Positions 17,473 to 26,209 of a DNA stretch of 64,000 nt are shown here, in pieces. The notes below the pieces were generated by a model. It did not search any database. It was given only the letters and a program-made list of their open reading frames with translations, and had not been told where the DNA came from. How positions within the stretch are numbered: position 1 is the stretch's first letter; each line of letters opens with the position of its first letter. The position numbers and the translations under genes were made by a program. Source of the DNA: Alloprevotella tannerae ATCC 51259 (GTDB lineage: Bacteria > Bacteroidota > Bacteroidia > Bacteroidales > Bacteroidaceae); NCBI RefSeq assembly GCF_000159995.1, contig NZ_GG700642.1, positions 1,134,242 through 1,198,241 on the forward strand. The letters run 5' to 3'.

Positions 17473-18531
17473 ATGAAGCGTATCCTCTCCTTATTCTCAA
17501 TAGTCTTTGCCCTCTGCTTGACGGCAAAGGCCCAACCGCGCATCGTTTTCTCCCGAGAGCAAATAGATCTGGGCAAACTGATTTGGCATAATGCCAAAGA
17601 AGCAAATTTTACGCTTACCAACAAGGGCAATGCGCCGCTGATCCTCAAAGCGGTGGAGACGGGGTGCGGCTGTACGGCTGCCCAATGGGACGATAAGCCG
17701 ATTGCGCCCGATTCTTCGACGACGATTCGTGTGCGCTACGATGCTGAACTCTTAGGCCATTTCACGCGAGACATTGAGATATATACCAACGAACAGACTG
17801 CGCCGTTTCTGCTTTCGATTTTCGGCGTCGTCAGGATGGAGGACGTCGACGATGTGAGCAACTTTGCGTACCGCGATGGAAACTTATGTTTTAACGCGGA
17901 CGAGATAGAATTTGACGATGTGAACAGAGGCGACCAGCCGGAAGCCGTCGTGCGCATATTCAACGCCGGAACGAAAAGTATGCGGCCCACCGTGATGCAC
18001 CTGCCTAAATATCTGAGCGCAACGGTTGTTCCCACGTCTATTCACCCAAACAGAGCAGGTAAAATCATATTCCGCCTAAACTCGAACCTGCTACGTAATA
18101 TGGGCTTAACGCAAACGGCCGTCTATCTGTCTGCTTATCCCGGTGACCGTATCCGCAAGACGAACGAAATAAACGTATCTACTACGCTGCTACCCAAAGT
18201 AGATGCTACGAAAAAAGGAGGTAATCAGCCGCAAGCCGTGCTTGACAGCACGATGGTCAACCTGACGATGCAGGGAAAGAAGAAGGTGACCACAGAATTA
18301 TGGCTCACCAATAAGGGCACTGCACCCCTCTTGATTCAGGCCTTGCAGGTCTACAATCCGGGCATTAGCGTAAGAATCAATCATCGCAAGATTCCGGCCG
18401 GCGCACAAGAACGCATGCGCATCTCTATCAGCGCTACGGCACAGACAGTCAAAGGTCGCCACCGCATTCTGCTAATCACGAACGATCCAAAGCAACCCAA
18501 GATGGTGATTGATATAAACGTAAAAAAATAA
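17473..18531 (+). CDS. DUF1573 domain secreted protein
   Basis: 352 residues with a signal peptide (MKRILSLFSIVFALCLTAKA). DUF1573 (Ig-like/ASH-type beta domain) is seen at residues 25-115: IDLGKLIWHNAKEANFTLTN, KGNAPLIL and the hallmark GCGCTAAQW. A second domain of similar beta character covers 130-235 and a third covers about 250-352 (TELWLTNKGTAPLLIQALQV). Bacteroidetes-typical exported protein of unknown function, perhaps structural or binding. Monocistronic, just before a tRNA with its own promoter. Confidence 0.82.
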   Translation: MKRILSLFSIVFALCLTAKAQPRIVFSREQIDLGKLIWHNAKEANFTLTNKGNAPLILKAVETGCGCTAAQWDDKPIAPDSSTTIRVRYDAELLGHFTRDIEIYTNEQTAPFLLSIFGVVRMEDVDDVSNFAYRDGNLCFNADEIEFDDVNRGDQPEAVVRIFNAGTKSMRPTVMHLPKYLSATVVPTSIHPNRAGKIIFRLNSNLLRNMGLTQTAVYLSAYPGDRIRKTNEINVSTTLLPKVDATKKGGNQPQAVLDSTMVNLTMQGKKKVTTELWLTNKGTAPLLIQALQVYNPGISVRINHRKIPAGAQERMRISISATAQTVKGRHRILLITNDPKQPKMVIDINVKK

Positions 18532-18541
18532 AGATAAACCC

Positions 18542-18572
18542 TTGGCGGTATAAGTTTTTCTCCTTACTTTTG
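18542..18572 (+). promoter_or_regulatory. Promoter of tRNA-Pro(CGG)
   Basis: TTGG 18542-18545, 19 nt, TACTTTTG 18565-18572; the tRNA 5' end is 11 nt further on. Confidence 0.75.
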
Positions 18573-18583
18573 CAACGCTTAAT

Positions 18584-18656
18584 CGGAAAGTAGCGCAGTT
18601 GGTAGCGCACTACGTTCGGGACGTAGGGGTCGGGCGTTCGAATCGCCTCTTTCCGA
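18584..18656 (+). tRNA. tRNA-Pro (anticodon CGG)
   Basis: Acceptor stem CGGAAAG (18584-18590) pairs with CTTTCCG (18649-18655), discriminator A. D-arm is present and the TTCGAAT T-loop is intact. Anticodon stem CTACG/CGTAG encloses loop TTCGGGA, anticodon CGG. The CCA end is not encoded. Confidence 0.95.
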
Positions 18657-18669
18657 CAAGAGTAAGAAT

Positions 18670-18704
18670 GAGCAGTTTACTTTCAAGAAGTAAGCTGCTC
18701 TTTT
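18670..18704 (+). terminator. Terminator after tRNA-Pro
   Basis: GAGCAG-T-TTACTT (18670-18682) pairs with AAGTAA-G-CTGCTC (18688-18700), followed by TTTT. Confidence 0.8.
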
Positions 18705-18755
18705 CTTTGTATTCCTTAGCCACTTTTTCCGACAAAGGGCTTCATCGCCAAGCGT

Positions 18756-19922
18756 TTATCTTTTAGCTCTGCCACCTTGTGCTTTCACTTTCAGATAGAC
18801 GTCGTGCAGTGCATTGGCCGCCTTTTGCCAAGCATAGATTTTCAAGCGCCCGCGCTGCCGGCTTAAGAGTTCTTCTTTTGCAGTCGTCGACATCGCGGTC
18901 AAAGTTTGCAAACAATCTAAGAGATTATCTTGCGTCTCATCTAAATTAAAATAGAGCGCAGCCTCGCCGGCCACTTCCGGGAAACAGCTCTTCCGGTTCA
19001 ATAATACGGGGCAATCCATTTGGTATGCCTCCAAAATGGGAATACCGAAACCCTCGTAAAGAGAAGGGAAGATAAAGGCCTGCGCATCTCTATACAGGGC
19101 CAGCAACTCCGCATCATCAGGACGCGCGAATACGAAATGCTGCGCAAGACCTAAGGCAGAAAAGGCTGCCAACTCCTTTTTCGTGAACGGCACCAGCGTG
19201 CAAACCATACGCCAATCAGGATGTTCGCGAAAAAAATGCTGCAAAGCCGGGAGCATCGCGGCGAAGTTTTTGTAGGAAGTTCGCTTGCCCACGTAAAGCA
19301 GATAGGGGAAGTCAAAAATCTGCCGATGAGCGGGCTTCAACAGTGCGGGAGGACCGTGATGAATCACGCTGATCATCTGCGGATCAACGTGCAACAGCTC
19401 CACAATATCAGCTTTCGTATGCTCCGAAACGGCTACGATATGGGCCGCATGCTTTACTAAGTGGCGCTTACGCTCAATCTGCATATCCCCACGCTTGAAG
19501 TACAACTCGGGGATCATATCATGAATAGTCAAGACAAAGGGGCGGCCGTGGAGATGCGGCAGAAAATACTCGTCGAAAAAGGTGGGGTGAAAAATATCAT
19601 AATCGGCCGCTTCGAGCAACCGGATGGCATAGCGCTTATTACGGCCAAGCGTAGTGGATCCCGGAGCTAACTTACTGAAAACTTTATACAAGTCGCCCTT
19701 GAGCGGATAGTGGCGGGTAGAAATAAAATTGCGCTTCGTGCAACTTGCGGGGTGAACGTCCTGCGCAAAGGACTGCCCTTGCAAATGTACGTTGTCGCTT
19801 TCGCGCATAGCCAACTTAACCTCCGTAGATGAGGGCAGATGGCGCATCAATTGGACGAAGCTATTCGATACTCCACCTGCATCTTGTATATAAAAGGCCT
19901 GGTAGTCAAACAATATTTTCAT
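18756..19922 (-). CDS. Glycosyltransferase, GT4 (GT-B fold) family
   Basis: 388 residues from the ATG at 19922 (MKILFDYQAFYIQDAGGVSN), which fits the family better than an in-frame ATG 45 nt upstream. Features: an N-terminal GGVSN glycine loop, the DIFHPTFFDEYFLP region, VLTIHDMIPELY, VAVSEHTKADIVELL, then a nucleotide-sugar binding half with YLLYVGKRTSYKNFAAML and FPSLYEGFGIPILEAYQMDC. The last has the E-x7-E donor motif. Transfers a hexose from a nucleotide sugar to a surface polysaccharide or LPS core, by inference; acceptor unknown. It stands alone rather than in a polysaccharide cluster. Confidence 0.85.
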   Translation of the reverse strand: MKILFDYQAFYIQDAGGVSNSFVQLMRHLPSSTEVKLAMRESDNVHLQGQSFAQDVHPASCTKRNFISTRHYPLKGDLYKVFSKLAPGSTTLGRNKRYAIRLLEAADYDIFHPTFFDEYFLPHLHGRPFVLTIHDMIPELYFKRGDMQIERKRHLVKHAAHIVAVSEHTKADIVELLHVDPQMISVIHHGPPALLKPAHRQIFDFPYLLYVGKRTSYKNFAAMLPALQHFFREHPDWRMVCTLVPFTKKELAAFSALGLAQHFVFARPDDAELLALYRDAQAFIFPSLYEGFGIPILEAYQMDCPVLLNRKSCFPEVAGEAALYFNLDETQDNLLDCLQTLTAMSTTAKEELLSRQRGRLKIYAWQKAANALHDVYLKVKAQGGRAKR

Positions 19923-20258
19923 TGTCAATTTCGCACTGCAATTAAACAGCAGGAAGCAAAAATACATATTCTCTCTACAAATTCAAGCGTCTACCTCTAC
20001 AAATCTGCCGCGCCGGCTCATTGTAGAAAAATAACACTAAGCGGCTTTATCGGTTCGCTTCTGCGAAAAACGCCTCTCAAACACCAGGATGTGAGAAATA
20101 AAAGAAAAAGGAAGTAGTTCAGGATTTATTGTTTACCTTTGCCTACGTTCGAGAAAATGGAATGTTTCCAAATTGTTCTCCGAATAAACAAAAGACAGCG
20201 CTGAACGTTCTAAAAAAGACGGAGCAGCGTTGATAACTTACTTCAACAGATAAACAAC
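19923..20258. other. Divergent intergenic region
   Basis: About 335 bp between the glycosyltransferase (minus) and xth (plus). A good -7 box TACCTTTG for xth lies at 20134-20141, without a clear -33 partner. A minus-strand TATTTTTG near 19965 could serve the glycosyltransferase. No gene or repeat seen. Confidence 0.5.
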
Positions 20259-21011
20259 ATGAAATTTATATCTTGGAATGTAAACGGTCTGCGAGCGGTC
20301 GACGGCAAAGGCTTCAGAGATATCTTCCGCGCGATAGACGCCGACTTCTTTTGCCTGCAAGAGACAAAGATGCAGGAAGGCCAGTTGGACATCGCCTTTG
20401 ATGGCTATGAGTCGTACTGGAACTATGCGGAGAAGAAAGGATATTCGGGTACGGCGATTTTTACGAAGCACAAGCCGCTCAGCGTTCAGATAGGACTCGG
20501 CATAGATGAGCACGATCACGAGGGGCGCGTAATCACGTTAGAATTGGACGACTTCTATTTGGTTTGCGTCTATACGCCCAACTCGCAAGATGAGTTGCGC
20601 CGCTTGGACTATCGAATGATTTGGGAAGAAGCCTTTCAAGCGCATTTGCATAAACTGGATGCTCATAAACCGGTGATTGTATGTGGAGATATGAACGTGG
20701 CGCATCAGGAGATTGACCTCAAGAACCCGAAGACAAATCGCCGTAATGCAGGCTTCACAGACGAGGAACGCGAAAAAATGACGCAACTGCTCTCAAACGG
20801 ATTCATCGATACTTTTCGTTATTTCCATCCCGACTTGACGGGAGCTTACAGTTGGTGGAGCTACCGCTTTAGGGCCCGCGAAAAAAATACGGGGTGGCGC
20901 ATCGATTATTTCCTCGTATCAGAACGACTCAAACCCCGATTGGTCGAAGCCAATATCCACAACGATATTATGGGCTCTGATCACTGCCCCGTAGAACTCA
21001 TCCTCAAATAA
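20259..21011 (+). CDS. xth: Exodeoxyribonuclease III (AP endonuclease)
   Basis: 250 residues, normal for ExoIII. Motifs in order: [14 protein letters not shown] (metal Asn), [15 protein letters not shown] (catalytic Glu), [28 protein letters not shown] (Asp/Asn), [27 protein letters not shown] and [10 protein letters not shown] (catalytic Asp-His). Removes abasic sites and 3' blocks in base-excision repair. It is followed 22 nt later by sppA on the same strand. Confidence 0.95.
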   Translation: MKFISWNVNGLRAVDGKGFRDIFRAIDADFFCLQETKMQEGQLDIAFDGYESYWNYAEKKGYSGTAIFTKHKPLSVQIGLGIDEHDHEGRVITLELDDFYLVCVYTPNSQDELRRLDYRMIWEEAFQAHLHKLDAHKPVIVCGDMNVAHQEIDLKNPKTNRRNAGFTDEEREKMTQLLSNGFIDTFRYFHPDLTGAYSWWSYRFRAREKNTGWRIDYFLVSERLKPRLVEANIHNDIMGSDHCPVELILK

Positions 21012-21032
21012 AAACGATTCAAACAAAACCTT

Positions 21033-22796
21033 ATGAAGGACTTCTTTAAATATACACTGGCCACGATGCTCGGCATGTTTATCATGGGTGCATTTACTAT
21101 GGCGATGGGCCTTGTTATGTTATTTGTTGTTTCATTATCAGACAGTATGAAGCCTACCATAGCTCGACATTCTGTCTTAAAAATCACGCTGAGCGGGACC
21201 ATATCCGAGCGATCGGCTGGCGCAAATCCGCTCGCCTCGATTTTAGGCAACCCGATGGCGGACGAACAAGGGCTCGACGATATTTTATCAGCTATCCGCG
21301 TGGCTAAAGATAATAAGCGCATCGAAGGAATTTACTTGGACGGTGGCGTGGTTTCGACGGACGTGGCTTCATTGCAGGAGATCCGTAAGGCGCTGATTGA
21401 TTTTAAGAAATCGGGTAAGTTTATTGTGTCTTATGCTGACTCTTATTCACAAGGTTCTTACTACGTTTGTTCGGTGGCTGACAAAGTTCTTTTAAATCCG
21501 GTAGGCATGCTTGATTGGCACGGCTTAAGTTCTAACCCCATTTTCTACAAGGATTTATTGGAAAAGGTAGGCGTCAAGATGCAAGTATTCCGCGTCGGGA
21601 CGTACAAAAGTTTTGTTGAACCCTATACACGCACAGAGATGAGTCCGGAGAACCGCGAACAGACGGCCTTCCTCCTTGGCGGACTTTGGAAAGATCTTTG
21701 CACAGAAGTAGCGCAGTCGCGCCGCTTACCGGTTGAGGCCATCAATAATTACGCCAACCAGTATCAAAACTTTGCCGACCCAAGTGTATATATCAATGAA
21801 AAGCTTGTGGATAAACTCGTCTACATTGAAGAAGTGCGCAACGTTCTGCGCGATATGGTAGGCGGAAATCGCGTTTCGATGGTAGATCCTTTCACGCTTT
21901 CGCTACTCGAAACTGAAAAAGGACGCAAAAATAAGGTAGCCGTTTACTACGCTTACGGAGATATCGTCGATGCGTCGACAAGTTCAGGCGGCTTGCGCGG
22001 CGATGAAATTGTCGGCAATCAAGTAATTCAAGATCTGGATGAACTGGCCAACGATGACAACATTAAAGCTGTTGTTCTGCGCGTCAATTCAGGCGGTGGC
22101 AGTGCGTATGCCTCCGAGCAGATTTGGCACGCCGTTGAATTGCTAAAGAAGAAAAAGCCCGTAGTCGTGTCTATGGGCGGTACTGCGGCCTCAGGCGGAT
22201 ACTATATTTCCTGTGGCGCCGACAAAATCATTGCTGACCCCACCACGGTTACGGGTAGCATCGGCATTTTCGGAATGATTCCTGACTTCAGTGGGCTGAT
22301 GACAGAGAAACTCGGGCTGCATTTCGACATTGTTAAGACTAACGAAGCGTCAGACTTTGGTGCGATGGGCCGAGGTATGACAGCAGCAGAGGGGGAAGCC
22401 CTCCAAAACTACGTCAACCGGGGTTATGGATTGTTCCTCAAGCGTGTGGCCAACGGCCGCAACAAGACTGTGGAGCAAATCAATCAGGTTGCACAGGGAC
22501 GTGTCTGGACAGGACGCCAAGCCTTGAAATTAGGCCTCATAGATCAACTGGGCACTTTAGAAGATGCCATCAAAGAGGCTGCACGCTTGGCAAAACTGGA
22601 GAAATATGACGTTCGCCGCGTACCTTACATCACAGACTGGCTGACAGATTATCTACAACGGCAACAAGACGACTATATGGATCGCAAATTGCGCCGCAGT
22701 TTGGGCGTCTACTACGATCCGCTGCGCTTCGTCTCCTCACTTCAAGGACGCGACTGCTTGCAAGCTCGCATGTATAGCGCACTCAACATTCGCTAA
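21033..22796 (+). CDS. sppA: Signal peptide peptidase SppA, 67-kDa type
   Basis: 587 residues, the length of the double-domain SppA. One N-terminal membrane segment (about 9-32) anchors it. Both S49 domains are present: the catalytic Lys192 in RVGTYKSFVEPYTR (N-terminal half) and the nucleophile Ser387 in GGTAASGGYYISCGAD (C-terminal half), preceded by VVLRVNSGGGSAYASEQIW. It degrades remnant signal peptides in the inner membrane. Co-directional with xth (22 nt) and lpxK (75 nt). Confidence 0.95.
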   Translation: MKDFFKYTLATMLGMFIMGAFTMAMGLVMLFVVSLSDSMKPTIARHSVLKITLSGTISERSAGANPLASILGNPMADEQGLDDILSAIRVAKDNKRIEGIYLDGGVVSTDVASLQEIRKALIDFKKSGKFIVSYADSYSQGSYYVCSVADKVLLNPVGMLDWHGLSSNPIFYKDLLEKVGVKMQVFRVGTYKSFVEPYTRTEMSPENREQTAFLLGGLWKDLCTEVAQSRRLPVEAINNYANQYQNFADPSVYINEKLVDKLVYIEEVRNVLRDMVGGNRVSMVDPFTLSLLETEKGRKNKVAVYYAYGDIVDASTSSGGLRGDEIVGNQVIQDLDELANDDNIKAVVLRVNSGGGSAYASEQIWHAVELLKKKKPVVVSMGGTAASGGYYISCGADKIIADPTTVTGSIGIFGMIPDFSGLMTEKLGLHFDIVKTNEASDFGAMGRGMTAAEGEALQNYVNRGYGLFLKRVANGRNKTVEQINQVAQGRVWTGRQALKLGLIDQLGTLEDAIKEAARLAKLEKYDVRRVPYITDWLTDYLQRQQDDYMDRKLRRSLGVYYDPLRFVSSLQGRDCLQARMYSALNIR

Positions 22797-22871
22797 GGCC
22801 TGCTGCGGCGTGAGCAAGTCTTCTTTCTGACTCGCGCCGTAAGCCTTATTCGAACAATTCAATTTGCGCCA

Positions 22872-23993
22872 ATGCAAACACCGCCTTCCACCACACCACT
22901 GCATCCCATCGCTGCACCGTTTTTTCAAAAGCGCGGCTATGGGATGCTTGCGCCTTTGGCGGCAATATATGGCGGCGTGATGACTTTGCGCAACAAAGCC
23001 TTCGATTGCGGGCTACTTCCGACAAAGAAAGCCGATGTATCGGTAATCTCTGTCGGAAACTTGGCCGTCGGGGGAACGGGAAAAACGCCCCACGTCGATT
23101 ATCTGATTCGCTTGCTCCAACCAGCGTTTCGCCTCGGCGTATTAAGCCGCGGCTATGGTCGGACGACGCGCGGCTTTCGCTTGGTTTCCGCAGAAGAGGA
23201 TGCAGCCTTGGTCGGCGACGAACCATTACAACTAAAGTTGCATCATCCTGACGTGGTCGTAGCGGTAGATGAGAATCGCGTGAACGGCGCAGCGCGCTTG
23301 CAGAAGACGGATCGGCCGCCCCAACTCCTTTTATTAGATGACGCCTATCAACACCGGTACATCTTTCGCGACGTTAATATCCTCCTAACTGACTATTCCC
23401 GCCTCTATCCACTGGATCGCGTGTTGCCGGCAGGCCGTTTACGCGAGCCGATTTCGGGCAGTCGGCGATCAGATATGATCATTGTCACCAAATGTCCCGA
23501 CTCGTTGACCGTCGCGCAGGCCGACACCATTCGCACCTTGCTTTCCCCGCGACCAGAGCAAAGCCTTTATTTTACGACGATGACCTATGGCGCGCCTTAT
23601 GCGCTCTTTACAGAGCAAGCCGTGCCATCGTTGACCGACAAAGCGCTATTAGTGGTCAGCGGCATCGCACATCCTGCGCCCCTACTCCATCACCTATCCG
23701 CCCAAGGCGCACAAGTGAAATCCCTCAACTATCCGGATCATCACCGTTTCTCCGTGCGCGACGCTGAGCACATCAATCGCGCTTTCGAGGACTTGCCCGG
23801 AAAAGAGAAATGGGCGATCACGACAGAGAAAGATGCAGCGCGCCTACGCCATTTACGCGGTCTGAGCGACGAAATACGCAATCATTTGCTCGTTCAGCCC
23901 ATCACGGTACGCTTCTTGTTAGAGAAAGAAGAGGCCTTTGCGCAAGATCTCCGTAAGCGATTAAGAAACGTACGGCCCGCCACCAAGCATTGA
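22872..23993 (+). CDS. lpxK: Tetraacyldisaccharide 4'-kinase (lipid A biosynthesis)
   Basis: 373 residues. The P-loop is SVGNLAVGGTGKTPHVDYL, with RGYGRTTRGF, VGDEPLQLKLHHPDV, LLLDDAYQHR (catalytic Asp region), DVNILLTDYSRLYPLDRVLP and a C-terminal ITTEKDAARL. It phosphorylates the 4' position of the lipid A disaccharide at the inner membrane. The Bacteroidetes form is longer at the C-terminus than enteric LpxK. The start at 22872 leaves about 50 residues before the P-loop region, as expected. Confidence 0.93.
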   Translation: MQTPPSTTPLHPIAAPFFQKRGYGMLAPLAAIYGGVMTLRNKAFDCGLLPTKKADVSVISVGNLAVGGTGKTPHVDYLIRLLQPAFRLGVLSRGYGRTTRGFRLVSAEEDAALVGDEPLQLKLHHPDVVVAVDENRVNGAARLQKTDRPPQLLLLDDAYQHRYIFRDVNILLTDYSRLYPLDRVLPAGRLREPISGSRRSDMIIVTKCPDSLTVAQADTIRTLLSPRPEQSLYFTTMTYGAPYALFTEQAVPSLTDKALLVVSGIAHPAPLLHHLSAQGAQVKSLNYPDHHRFSVRDAEHINRAFEDLPGKEKWAITTEKDAARLRHLRGLSDEIRNHLLVQPITVRFLLEKEEAFAQDLRKRLRNVRPATKH

Positions 23994-24089
23994 AGCCGAC
24001 CGGCTAATATTCGCGCCTCTATATATAAAGATGTGTGGGGCGAGAATCAAAATTTACAAGACAATAACAAACCAATAAAAACTTTTCAT

Positions 24090-24908
24090 ATGACCTACTT
24101 AGCACAAATTCAAGAAACGGCAGAATGGATTCAGGCACACACTGCCTTACGTCCGCAAACAGCGATCGTTCTCGGTACAGGTTTAGGCAAATTGGCCCAA
24201 GAAATAGACGTGGTCGACGAATTTCCCTACAAGGACATTCCTAATTTCCCCGTCTCTACTGTGGAAGGCCATAGCGGCCGCTTAATCTTCGGCCACTTGG
24301 GCGGCAAACCCATTATGGCGCTCGAAGGACGCTTCCACTACTACGAGGGCTACACGATGCAGGAGGTAACTTTCCCTGAGCGAGTTATGTATGCGCTCGG
24401 CATCAAGAATCTTTTTTTAAGCAATGCCTCAGGCGGCACAAACCCTGACTTCGAAATCGGCGACTTGATGTTGATTACAGATCACATCAACTTCCAACCG
24501 GAGCACCCGCTCCACGGACCGAATATCCCGACGGGACCGCGTTTTCCGGATATGTCGGAAGCCTACGACCGCGCCTTTTTGGAAGCTGCGCGCAACATAG
24601 CACGCGAAAAGGGCATCAAGGTTGTAGAAGGCGTATATTTGGCCGACCAAGGCCCAACTTATGAAACGCCGGCCGAATATAAGATGTATCGACTGCTTGG
24701 TGCCGACGCCGTGGGAATGAGCACTGTTCCAGAAGTAATCGTAGCGCGCCATTGCGGCATCCGCTGCTTTGGTATCAGCATTATCACCGACTTAGGCGTA
24801 GAGGGAAAAATAGTTGAGGTAAGTCACGAAGAAGTTCAGAAGGCTGCCAACGCAGTTCAGCCCCTGATGGCCGAGATTTTCCGCGAGTTGATCAAAAAAA
24901 TCGACTAA
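24090..24908 (+). CDS. punA: Purine nucleoside phosphorylase I (inosine/guanosine type)
   Basis: 272 residues from ATG 24090; an upstream in-frame ATG at 24033 is rejected because the family starts near MTYLAQIQETAEWI. Motifs: VLGTGLGKLA (phosphate loop), FPVSTVEGHSGRLIFG, ALEGRFHYYEGYTMQEVTFP, SNASGGTNPDFEIGDLMLI, GPTYETPAEYKMYRLLGADA and GMSTVPEVIVARHCG. A trimeric purine-salvage enzyme that splits (deoxy)inosine and guanosine with phosphate. The order lpxK-pnp-thioredoxin may be one transcription unit. Confidence 0.95.
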   Translation: MTYLAQIQETAEWIQAHTALRPQTAIVLGTGLGKLAQEIDVVDEFPYKDIPNFPVSTVEGHSGRLIFGHLGGKPIMALEGRFHYYEGYTMQEVTFPERVMYALGIKNLFLSNASGGTNPDFEIGDLMLITDHINFQPEHPLHGPNIPTGPRFPDMSEAYDRAFLEAARNIAREKGIKVVEGVYLADQGPTYETPAEYKMYRLLGADAVGMSTVPEVIVARHCGIRCFGISIITDLGVEGKIVEVSHEEVQKAANAVQPLMAEIFRELIKKID

Positions 24909-24965
24909 GGCGTGTAGTAATTAGGGCATCTTGTCCGTCATCTATTTAATTAAAGTCAAAAAAGT

Positions 24966-25523
24966 ATGAAGAAAACAATGATTCTTGCCGCAGCCTTATT
25001 GCTCACAGCAGCTACGGGATGCGCAAAAAATAAGCCGGCCGCTGAAGCAGCGCCGGCAAAAACGGAACAAGCACAAACAAATGCAGGTCCTTACAATATA
25101 AAGTCGGTCGACAGCAAACTGAAAGGTATGGCCATTCTCGATGCCATCAAGAAAAACTATGCCGGAAAGGTAGTGCTCATCGACTTTTGGGCTACTTGGT
25201 GCGGCCCGTGCCGTATGGCGATGAAAGAGGTCGATGCGATTAAGCCGGCCCTCCAGAAAAAGGGCGTTGAGTTCGTGTATGTCACGGGCGAAACCAGTCC
25301 GAAGGCCAACTGGGATCAAATGATTCCCAACATTGCCGGGGATCACTACCGCTTGACCGATGCACAGTGGAAAGACCTCTTGACGCTGTTGCAAGTGCCC
25401 GGCATTCCGTCTTACATGATCATAAATAAAGACGGCAGCAAGGCGTGGGACAACCTCAACGAAGGGGGATACCCGGGCAATGAGCTATTACAGAACGAGT
25501 TGGAAGTAGCTTTGTCTAAATAA
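24966..25523 (+). CDS. TlpA-like thiol-disulfide oxidoreductase lipoprotein
   Basis: 185 residues. A lipoprotein signal peptide ends TAATGC, so Cys20 is probably lipidated. An Ala/Pro/Glu-rich tether (20-45) is followed by a thioredoxin fold with LIDFWATWCGPCRMAMKEVD (active-site WCGPC) and a cis-Pro loop VPGIPSYMII. Likely a periplasmic, membrane-anchored reductase in disulfide handling or cytochrome maturation; exact partner unknown. A strong terminator follows. Confidence 0.88.
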   Translation: MKKTMILAAALLLTAATGCAKNKPAAEAAPAKTEQAQTNAGPYNIKSVDSKLKGMAILDAIKKNYAGKVVLIDFWATWCGPCRMAMKEVDAIKPALQKKGVEFVYVTGETSPKANWDQMIPNIAGDHYRLTDAQWKDLLTLLQVPGIPSYMIINKDGSKAWDNLNEGGYPGNELLQNELEVALSK

Positions 25524-25550
25524 GCCGGTAGTTTAACGACTACAACATTT

Positions 25551-25587
25551 AGCCCGACAGCTTGACCCATCAGCTGTCGGGCTTTTT
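25551..25587 (+). terminator. Rho-independent terminator
   Basis: AGCCCGACAGCT (25551-25562) pairs with AGCTGTCGGGCT (25572-25583), then TTTT. Perfect 12-bp stem. Confidence 0.9.
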
Positions 25588-25773
25588 CGTGGCTTTTCTA
25601 ACAGAGGCTGACAAGGCTACGCAAGACGTAGACACGACTTCTGCAAGATGCTACCTTGCAGGACTCTCCGACAGCGTTTTCTATGAGCCGCAAGGCTAAG
25701 CTTGCAAACAGCCGGCCGCGTCATTGCGAACGTTGAAGGTAGCTTTTCGCGCTATGCCTTGCCGCTTTTGCTT

Positions 25774-25857
25774 CGTTTGCTCGGGCCAAACGATGGTTTG
25801 GTGGCAGCAAACGATGGTTGGGTGCGAGCATACTATCGTTTGCCGGCAGCAAACGAT
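25774..25857 (+). repeat. 21-bp intergenic array, family R21, locus 1 (four units)
   Basis: Four contiguous 21-bp units: 25774-25794, 25795-25815, 25816-25836, 25837-25857. Each is of the form nGTTTG-N7-GCAAACGAT or a degenerate version. The GTTTG/CAAAC arms make every unit a dyad. Homologous four-unit arrays occur at 39187-39270 and 51931-52014. The gap 25588-26126 holds no credible gene; open frames through the array encode heptad repeats and are a by-product of the 21-bp period. Confidence 0.85.
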
Positions 25858-26126
25858 AAATGAAGCAAGGCTAAGGCCTACTGAAGATGAGCATAGCAAC
25901 GAACTATTCCACGCGTTGCAGACGAAGCCGGCGACAAGGCGAAGGGTAAATCAGAAGGAAGAGATAACGCGTGAGAACGAGTCCTTCACAGCAGGATGTT
26001 TAAGAAGCAAAGCCCTCGCCGGCCGCTTGCAACAATGCGACGGAAGACTTCGGAATGGCCGCCAACAGACCGGCAGCTAAGATCGCGGGGACAAGCAAAC
26101 CGCCCCAACGATTCTACTTTTGAGCA

Positions 26127-26164
26127 CAAAAAAAGCAGGAGCAATGCTTGCGCTGCGCTCCTGC
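26127..26164 (-). terminator. Terminator of fhs (minus strand)
   Basis: On the minus strand GCAGGAGC (26164-26157) pairs with GCTCCTGC (26042-side arm at 26142-26135), followed by seven T (plus-strand A-run 26128-26134). It faces the tlpA-like terminator across the R21 array. Confidence 0.85.
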
Positions 26165-26209
26165 AATCTTTTGGATCTGTATATCGAAAATTCGAATTGT
26201 TGCTCTTTG

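Noticed and set aside
25724-26080. Open frames through the R21 arrays (also at 39143-39418, 51908-52159 and on the opposite strand) encoding QTIV-type heptad repeats
   Set aside because: A 21-bp period always gives a 7-residue repeat, and the dyad makes both strands look open. The three frames have no common flanks or starts and lie in gaps with terminators, so they are by-products.
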